Part shown: positions 57,663 through 64,000 of the stretch, in pieces | Layout: every line of letters begins with the position of its first letter | Position numbering within the stretch: position 1 is the first letter of the stretch | DNA from: Tolypocladium sp. Sup5 PDA-1 | Lineage: Eukaryota; Ascomycota; Sordariomycetes; Hypocreales; Ophiocordycipitaceae | Direction: 5' to 3' | DNA: 64,000 nucleotides | Assembly (NCBI GenBank): GCA_000750105.3 | Contig: JPHH03000006.1 | Location: 682,001-746,000, forward strand | The notes under the pieces: generated by a model | The model's database searches: none | What the model saw: only the letters and a program-made list of their open reading frames with translations | What the model was told of the DNA's origin: nothing | Position numbers and translations under genes: made by a program

Positions 57663-59191
57663 TTAGGAGCTGGCGTTCCTCGCGCTCGAGCTCACATTAC
57701 TGGCATGAGCCAACAGGAACTTGCAGCACGTAAGCGTCAGCTTGCACGCCTTTGTCCACCCGTCGTCCTGCGCGATGCCCAGCTTGATGCTCGTGTCGCC
57801 AATCTTGTCGCCCTCGATGCGGTACGGCAGGCTGAGCATGTTGCCGCTGGGCTCCGTCTGGCGCTGCACGAAGACGCCGAGCTGGCGCACGAGCTCGAGG
57901 AAGGCCACCATGGCGTTGTCGAACTTGCGGTGCATGAACGTCAGGCCGAGCGGCATGTCGCCGGAGCTGTACAGCTCGAGCACGTGCTTCTTGGGCGGCG
58001 GCTGCATCGCGCGCGACCCGAGGCGGCTCGAGGCCGGGCTGGAGGCGTCGTAGCGGACGATCTTGGACGTGCTGCCCATCGGCTGCGGGTCGTAGCCCTG
58101 GAACTTGTAGTCGAGCCTGTCAGCGACGGTGACGAGCAGCAGCAGCGCGTGTCCCCAGGCGGCGTTGATCTCTGACCAGTCCACCGGCTTGTTCGAGAGC
58201 CTTCCCAGCCGCAGCCCGTTGATTGTCGCGAAGCTGCCGTCGTGGCTGATACAGAAGGTGTCGTTGTAGACGTTGGACCGCTGCAGCTTCTCGAGCAGCT
58301 GCGAGTCGTTGCTGTACTTGGCGTTGACGCTGTCCCTGTCCGCCTGGAACTCGGCCATCTTGGTGGCGAATGCATTGCGCTCTCTCCAGAACGCCTCCTC
58401 GTCGTTGTCGAGCTGCTTGGATTCCTCCTCCAAGGCCACAATCTCCTCGTCGAGCGCGTCCTGTTCCTTCTCGAGCCTCTTGAGTTCGTCCATGGCAGCC
58501 GCCTTGTCCTTCTCTGCCTTTCTCAGCGCCTCTTGCCGAGCCTTGATGTCTGCCTGGCTGGGCTGCTCGGCTTGTACTTGGCGCAGGTGCTTCACATATG
58601 CGTCTCTCTCGCGAGAGGACGCATCCAGCTTCCTCTGGAATCCGTCCACGAGCAGCTCGGTGCAATCCACACACACAGGGTGATCGATATCTGACCTCGC
58701 CGACAAGATCTCGAAAAGCCTGTTGATCCGATCCATCTCGTCGCCCTTTGGCGATTCTTGTCCCGCGCTCGAATCCTTGCTTGAGCTCCCGCGCCGAAGC
58801 TGTGTAGGTGTCGACGGCCGGTCTTTGAGGTGCGGCTGCGCGTGCGACTGCGGATGGCCGACCTGGGATTCGGTGAGGTATATGAACGACATAGCCGAGT
58901 CGCGCGGATGGCCGCCATGGTGTCTCTTGAATGTCGGCGGTCCTGCATTCTGGGAGACCTTATCGTACAGGGCCTTTCTGGCCTGCTCTTGCGACTGCGC
59001 GACTGGTGATCGGGGTTGGGACGGCTTCTTCGGTGTCTGCGGCGACGATGCTGCTATCGTCAAGGGTTAGACGGGGGGCTTCCAGAGGACACGTGAAGTT
59101 GCTCACAAATCAACAGGTCATACGCCGCCGGATTCAGGTCCTCGAGAGACCCGTCGAGCCTCAGCGGCTGGCGACACTTTTGGCAGTACAT
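57663..59191 (-). CDS. atg6: Beclin 1 homolog Atg6/Vps30, autophagy and PI3-kinase complex subunit
   Basis: Two exons on minus, 59191-59107 and 59053-57663, encode 491 aa. Atg6 is a core subunit of Vps34 PI3-kinase complexes I and II, acting in autophagosome formation and endosomal sorting. The N-terminus MYCQKCRQPLRLDGSLEDLN gives one CxxC pair and CVDC near 145 the other, as in fungal Atg6. A coiled coil follows (about 180-280, rich in Glu/Lys/Gln with KARQEALRKAEKDKAAAMDE), then the membrane-binding evolutionarily conserved domain from NDTFCISHDGSFATINGLRL to KLTLTCCKFLLAHAS. The single intron near the N-terminus ends in a tandem CGATAGCAG, so two acceptors three bases apart are possible; I used the first. 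Divergent from scm3 over 566 bases. Confidence 0.96.
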
Positions 59192-59757
59192 GTCGGCGCT
59201 ATGGCGAGATCTCCATGGAAAGTCGCGTTGAAGAGGTTGAGGAGGAGTCAGCGACTGTACATGGCGCAATTCGGACGTGGGAGGAGCTGGCAGGTCGGTG
59301 GAGCAGAAGTCGAGAAAGAGGTTCAAAGGCAGACGAGCACCGAGGTTGAGATGGATGGATCACGGAGCTCTGGTGGGCAGGCAGGTGACGTCCTTTGTCC
59401 GAAGCCAGTATGTACTGTACATTAACTAGCGGCTCCCCGATGCAGGGGTCAGCGCCAGGCAGTGGCGGGAGGGGAGCGCGGGGCTGCTGCTGGACGGAGA
59501 GGCCTGAACCACTTTACGCGCCTGGCCTGCAGAGGAGGCATCGCGACGCGTCTGCTCCGTCCGACTCCATCAGTTGCTCCCCCAACCGACCGCCCACGAT
59601 TATCGCCATCCCTGCGACTGCGGATTGCGCAGCTTTGCGACGACACCGCAACTCGCGACGACTCAGAGCGCCTCAATTCCACCGCTTCCGCATCGCATCG
59701 CGTCGCACCGCATCGAATCGCACCACATGCGCCTCGACGCGGCCTCCATCCGCCGCA
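59192..59757. promoter_or_regulatory. Divergent promoter between atg6 and scm3
   Basis: This 566-base region lies between opposite start codons. The plus-strand reading frame of scm3 stays open upstream to 59395, but that extension is Arg/Cys/His-rich with no conservation signal, so I treat it as 5' UTR. The right half (59560-59755) carries repeated CGCATCG-type words before the scm3 start. Confidence 0.5.
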
Positions 59758-62481
59758 ATGGAACCCCCGGCCAAGCGGCGGCGACAGGGCAAGTCGCCGC
59801 TGGACCGGGCCGACCAGGACGACGATGAGCTCTCCTTCGAACCGCACGAGGTCCTCGCGAAGCGGGATCCCGGATATAAGCTTTCCCTCGAGCGGGCCTA
59901 CGCCGACAACCGATTCCAAGCGACCATGGCGCACATCTTTGAAAAGTACGGCCGAGATTTCGAGGGCATTGGCGACGAGATTGACATGATGACGGGCGAG
60001 ATTGTGGTCAACAATGGCCATGTTCAAAATATGCGCAACGAGGTCGACGTCGGAGTTCCGGGCGTCGGGGAGGAAGAGGACGAGGAAGACGAGGAAGACG
60101 AGGAAGAGGGCATTTTGCTGGAGGACCTCACCGACGACGAGGGCGGCCAGGTCTCGCGCTCAGACGGCCAAGGCGAGGAAGCAGATGAGGAGGATAAAGA
60201 TGGGGAAGAGGACGAGGAGGACCGAATCATGGCCGGCCGAGAACCCCATCAGCAATCGACATCTCTGATACCTATATCCAGACCACAGGCTGCACCACAA
60301 CACCACCGGCTTCCTAGCCTGCTCTCTGGCCTCTATGGCGGTGGCCACTTGAGCTACGGGCCATCGCCAGCATTTGGCGCATCCCCTCTAAGCTTTGGTG
60401 CCTCGCCTTTTGCCATGGAACCACGGGGATTCCCGAATAGCTTCTCCGATCCTTCTTGGGAGCCCCCAGATATCTTCCCGAGACAGCCGCGGCTGATGCC
60501 CTCACCAGGTGACAGATACGAGTTCCCTGTCCAAGACGGTGGCGGCTCCATCTGGGCAGCAAACTATCGTTTCAAAGACAATGAACCAGATCGGCGGATG
60601 GCTCCAATAAGCTTTGGACCAAGACCACCACCCGCGAGGACAAGAACAAGGCCCATGAAGTATCTTTTGCCCGCCTCGGCTCAGAAGCGACGGGATGAAG
60701 AGGTTGACAAAGACGCTATCCTTACGGGGAAGAGCACTGGGCAAAAACAAGCGGCGGAAGGTGCTGAGACACACGTTGACGACGACGACGACGATGACCT
60801 ACTGATCTCTGGAACAAGACCATCGAGAGAGCCGGTCCGCAAAATCATAAAGTCGCCTCCGCCGCCAGTAGCGAACAAAACCACAACACAAACAGAAAGG
60901 ACCAAAAAGGGTGCCACGGAGACTTTGACGTCGAAGAAGCAGAAGAGGAAGCAAGAACCTCGTGCTGCATCGGTTGAACCTGAGCCGCAGCCTCACGTGG
61001 AATCTGAGCCTGAGCCATCAGAAAACAACCAGCTCGTTCTTGCAAAGAGAGCTACCGAACCTCCAGAAGAAGAACAAGATGGTTCGTCGCAGAGGCGTTC
61101 AGGACGCGCGCGCAAGCAAGTCGAGTTTATGGGCAAAATATCTTGGACCCAGGCACGGGGAGAGAGGCGGTCTCAGCAGAACATAACGGTCCAGTTGCCC
61201 TTTGTGGACCTGCCGAGTCGCGATGACTACGAGATAGTTGACGACACGGTCGAGGAGGTAGCTGATTCGGCGGATGAGGGGTCTTGTCCCTCGGAACCAT
61301 CTCAAAAGGCCAAAATCATGGCTTCAGAGCAGCCAGCTGTGGAAAAGGTCGTGCCGGATTCACAAGACACTTCCGCGCCGCAGAGCAGCAGCGGCGACGC
61401 GCGCAAGACGGCATCTAATCCGAACCCGGGAGGGCCTGGAAAGGCTAAGCAACATGCCATCAACTCCATCTACTTGCTCTCGGACGACGAGATGCCCATC
61501 TTGTCCAAGCCGGAACCACCAAAGGGTACAAAGAGTCCGCAGAAGCCTGCGGCGCTCACGGGCTCGCCGGGACCTCCTGACTCGGGGATAGGAGACTCGG
61601 TCGCTACGCTGAGCTCGACAGAGGACGCGGAGCAGCAACACAGGACGAGCACAACAACGTCAGGTTTACAGCCCGCTTCGGCGCAGCCCAGGAAGCGCCT
61701 CAGGCTGAGGAAGTCGGAGGGAACTCTTGATCATACTGGATCGGGGCAGCCGTCTGCCCCAGTGGCGTCGATAGATGGCAAGCCTCGACGACTCGCGAGA
61801 GAACTCCTATGGTTGGAGAGACCCAATATGGACATGGCGCACACGAAACGCACGTCTATGTACGAGGCTCATCCGAAGCACCTGAGGTCCGCGGGATCAA
61901 GTGACGGGCTCAAGGCTACGCATCCGGCGTCTGGTAAAGCCCAAGCGGCGGATGAAGAGCTTGGACAACACGAAGCAGCGCCTGGTATTGCCATGGAGGA
62001 CGACCCTCCTCCCGTTGTCGCTTCAGACCCCGTCAACTCACCTCCCAGACAAACCCCCAAACCCTCTCCCGCCAAACCACCATCCACAAAGCCCACGCCC
62101 CAGAAACAAGCCCCCACGCCCTCCAAGCCTCAAACCCCCAGGCACACCTCCATGCCCACGCGCGCCCCCTCCTCGCGGCGCTCCATCCTCTCTCTCCTCT
62201 CCGACGATGCCAATGACGACGACGACGACGACGAAAAGGACCTCGACGAGCTCGGCCGCAGCCTCGCCACGACCACCCCCTTCCTCAGCTCCGGCGCCGC
62301 GAGCCGCAAGATCTGGAAGTCGAGCGCGCGCACGACAGAGGTGTACCACACGCCCGTCAAGCGGCGGCCTACCGACGTGGTCAGCCCGGGGAGCGTCATC
62401 AAGACGCCCGGCGGGACGGCGAGGACGTGCGGGCTGGATGGGTACAGGTGCGGCCGCGACTTTTGCTTTACCTGTCTGTGA
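59758..62481 (+). CDS. scm3: Scm3/HJURP-type CENP-A chaperone
   Basis: A single exon of 907 aa. Scm3 binds the centromeric histone H3 variant CENP-A with H4 and loads it at centromeres. The family domain is at about 25-100: ELSFEPHEVLAKRDPGYKLS, then a CENP-A-binding helix (LERAYADNRFQATMAHIFEK) and YGRDFEGIGDEIDMMTGEIV followed by NNGHVQNMRNE, closely matching the fungal Scm3 consensus. A long acidic tract follows (about 104-150), then some 650 mostly disordered residues with short acidic clusters and basic KKQKRKQE patches. The last 60 residues are more ordered, with TSRKIWKSSARTTEVYHTPV-like sequence and a Cys-rich end CGLDGYRCGRDFCFTCL holding four cysteines, which may bind zinc. I start at MEPPAKRRRQGK because the Scm3 domain follows at once. 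Length is within the range of filamentous-fungal Scm3. Confidence 0.9.
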   Translation: MEPPAKRRRQGKSPLDRADQDDDELSFEPHEVLAKRDPGYKLSLERAYADNRFQATMAHIFEKYGRDFEGIGDEIDMMTGEIVVNNGHVQNMRNEVDVGVPGVGEEEDEEDEEDEEEGILLEDLTDDEGGQVSRSDGQGEEADEEDKDGEEDEEDRIMAGREPHQQSTSLIPISRPQAAPQHHRLPSLLSGLYGGGHLSYGPSPAFGASPLSFGASPFAMEPRGFPNSFSDPSWEPPDIFPRQPRLMPSPGDRYEFPVQDGGGSIWAANYRFKDNEPDRRMAPISFGPRPPPARTRTRPMKYLLPASAQKRRDEEVDKDAILTGKSTGQKQAAEGAETHVDDDDDDDLLISGTRPSREPVRKIIKSPPPPVANKTTTQTERTKKGATETLTSKKQKRKQEPRAASVEPEPQPHVESEPEPSENNQLVLAKRATEPPEEEQDGSSQRRSGRARKQVEFMGKISWTQARGERRSQQNITVQLPFVDLPSRDDYEIVDDTVEEVADSADEGSCPSEPSQKAKIMASEQPAVEKVVPDSQDTSAPQSSSGDARKTASNPNPGGPGKAKQHAINSIYLLSDDEMPILSKPEPPKGTKSPQKPAALTGSPGPPDSGIGDSVATLSSTEDAEQQHRTSTTTSGLQPASAQPRKRLRLRKSEGTLDHTGSGQPSAPVASIDGKPRRLARELLWLERPNMDMAHTKRTSMYEAHPKHLRSAGSSDGLKATHPASGKAQAADEELGQHEAAPGIAMEDDPPPVVASDPVNSPPRQTPKPSPAKPPSTKPTPQKQAPTPSKPQTPRHTSMPTRAPSSRRSILSLLSDDANDDDDDDEKDLDELGRSLATTTPFLSSGAASRKIWKSSARTTEVYHTPVKRRPTDVVSPGSVIKTPGGTARTCGLDGYRCGRDFCFTCL

Positions 62482-63159
62482 GGACTGGGTGCAGGCGTCT
62501 AGAGAAAGGGGTAGGTTTATGACGTATCACTTTGCGGTAGACATAACTACACGTAGATATCACCACACGGTACCAACGTAAACTCCAAAGGAATTGTTCT
62601 CCGAGTATCTTGTGTTTATTAAAGCGCTGTCTCAGAAGAAATAAACACCTCCCCAAACGTCCCGGTCTGAGAGAATACGGAAAAACGCGAGAAGCACAAA
62701 AGTTGCGTACCTTTAAAGGGAAATGCATATCTCCCTCCCGCTCGCCATTTCACTTCCTCATTCCTGGAACGCCGCCGACCGTTGCTCTTCGTCGCAGATT
62801 TTCGGATACCAGAGCCAGAATGAATCCAGGGACCAGTGCTCGAATCAGATGGGCAAAATTGGTTCGACAACTGGCATCCCGCTCAACCCTTGGCCCCCAG
62901 ACGCCGCCATTAGACAGCCATCACCTGCAAAAAAGCCCGTCTTCCCATGTCAAGTCACTTTGTCATCATGCCATGCATCTCCACCGGCAAAACTGGCCAT
63001 TGATTCTGTCTCCTAGCACGGGTATCCTAACAACGGGGGAAGAGGGAGCGGGCCAGCAAGGCAGTACAGCTGGTCCAGGGTATCATCAGAATTTGGAAGG
63101 GGATGCCGTAGGCTGGGGTCGGTTTGGTCATCGTAGTCGCATGAGCTTCGGGGGGTCTA
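62482..63159. other. Convergent 3' region of scm3 and CK2 alpha gene
   Basis: This 678-base gap lies between facing stop codons. Plus and minus frames here (for example 62610-63185 on plus) overlap the CK2 alpha 3' exon or lack domains. No RNA gene is visible. Confidence 0.55.
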
Positions 63160-64000
63160 TCAAGACTTGTAGGCCGTTCCGTTAGGGTTGGCAAGGTTTT
63201 GCTTAAAGACTTCTGGGTCGCGCACAGGGTCGAAGTATTGGTGGCCCTGGGCCTCCTTCGCTGTGAGGCGCTCCTACAGCATATGTTAGCAATGGGCAGA
63301 TTACCAGGCTGCAGTGGCGGGCCACAAACCTGATGGTCGTATCGCAACAGCTTGTCCAGGAAGTCGATGGCTTCATTAGAGACAAAACGCTGGTTCTCCG
63401 ACGTGACAAAGCTGTGCCACGGCTTCTTCTGAAAACGACCGAGGATGTCGTCATACTGAGCATCCAGCTCGATTTCGTACTTGTCCAGATAGTCAAAGAG
63501 GTCGTCGGTGCCCAGGACCTTTGCAATCTTGACGAGCTGGTCGGAGTTGCTGTTTCCGTGGAAGAAGGGCTCTTTACGGAAGATCATGGAGGCAAACATG
63601 GCGCCCAAGCTCCACATGTCGAGGCTGTAGTCGTATTCCTGGAAGTCGACGAGCAATTCGGGGCCCTTGAAATACCGAGACGCCACACGGACGTTGTACT
63701 CTGTACCGGGGTGGTAGAACTCGGCCAGACCCCAGTCAATGAGACGCAACTGCAGGCCGTCAGCGATGTATCCAGTAAAAGTGCATCTGACCGCGAGGGC
63801 CCGGACGTAGGGCAGGGCATACCTTTCGGTTCTCATGATCGATCATAACGTTATGAGGCTTGACGTCGCGGTGCATAATGCCCTTGCTGTGGCAGAAATC
63901 CAGCGCCTTGAGCAGTTCATGGATGTAGAACCGCACATCGAGGTCGTTGAACTTGGGGTAGAGGCTGCGGAAGTCGGTGTTGTTGACATACTCGAAGATG
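63160..64000 (-). CDS. cka1: Casein kinase 2 catalytic subunit alpha (C-terminal part, cut by window edge)
   Basis: Partial gene on minus; visible exons are 64000-63823 (cut), 63749-63330 and 63273-63160, giving about 236 residues plus stop. CK2 alpha is a constitutively active Ser/Thr kinase with acidic-site preference, acting with CK2 beta throughout the cell. Seen here are the catalytic loop HRDVKPHN, then IDWGLAEF, where DWG replaces the usual DFG as is diagnostic of CK2, the stretch VRVASRYFKGPELLVD, WSLGAMFASMIF, and the C-lobe helices through to ERLTAKEAQGH. The first lysine/Gly-loop lobe lies beyond the right edge. Introns have gtatgc and gtttgt donors and keep the frame. Confidence 0.96.

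Noticed and set aside
59395..59757. N-terminal extension of scm3 by 121 codons
   Set aside because: Frame stays open but the added sequence is Arg/Cys/His-rich and the conserved Scm3 domain begins right after the ATG at 59758.
1..64000. Secondary-metabolite cluster around laeA
   Set aside because: No PKS, NRPS, terpene synthase, P450 or pathway regulator genes occur; the ABC transporter is 44 kb away among housekeeping genes.

Overview
The window looks like chromosomal DNA of a filamentous ascomycete, most likely a Sordariomycete and possibly Hypocreales. The reasons are short GT-AG introns (mostly about 50-85 nt) with CTAAC/CTGAC-like branch points, GC-rich codon use, and a set of proteins typical of filamentous fungi (L-arabinitol 4-dehydrogenase, LaeA-type methyltransferase, fungal Scm3, Pex13, Rcf2). 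Order or family is my inference; no rRNA or marker gene is present to settle it. I found no tRNA, transposon ORF, CRISPR array or prokaryotic-style operon.

Seventeen protein genes can be supported, one of them cut by the right edge. Left part (1-20 kb): lad1 (L-arabinose/D-galactose catabolism) and atp20 (F1Fo ATP synthase subunit g) on +, then a LaeA-type regulator of secondary metabolism on -, then a 9.3 kb stretch with no gene I can support, then toa1 (TFIIA large subunit) on -. Middle (20-48 kb): cdc20 (-) back to back with a Kelch-BTB protein (+); an Sfp1-type zinc-finger factor (-); a 6.3 kb gene-free stretch; rcf2 (+); a Kelch-repeat protein (-); dus3 (+); pex13 (-); a LigD-like 3'-phosphoesterase domain protein (+); cac2 (CAF-1 subunit, -). 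Right part (48-64 kb): a 3.8 kb gene-free stretch, a full-length ABCC transporter (+), atg6/beclin (-), scm3 (CENP-A chaperone, +), and the C-terminal part of CK2 alpha (-).

From cdc20 rightward the genes alternate strand almost perfectly, giving a series of divergent promoters and convergent 3' ends. There is no biosynthetic cluster. Most genes are conserved housekeeping loci acting in separate pathways (mitochondrial energy, transcription, cell cycle, peroxisome import, chromatin and centromere assembly, autophagy, RNA modification).

The less ordinary parts are: the fungal stand-alone 3'-phosphoesterase-domain gene; the very long gene-free stretch upstream of the laeA-type gene; a GC-AG intron in the ABC transporter; and a family of short, near-palindromic words (TACTCCGTA, TACTTCGTA, TACTCGTA, and TACCT..AGGTA forms) that recur in the intergenic DNA far more often than chance would give. 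Exon borders were worked out by hand from reading frame, splice signals and family knowledge; no transcript data were available.
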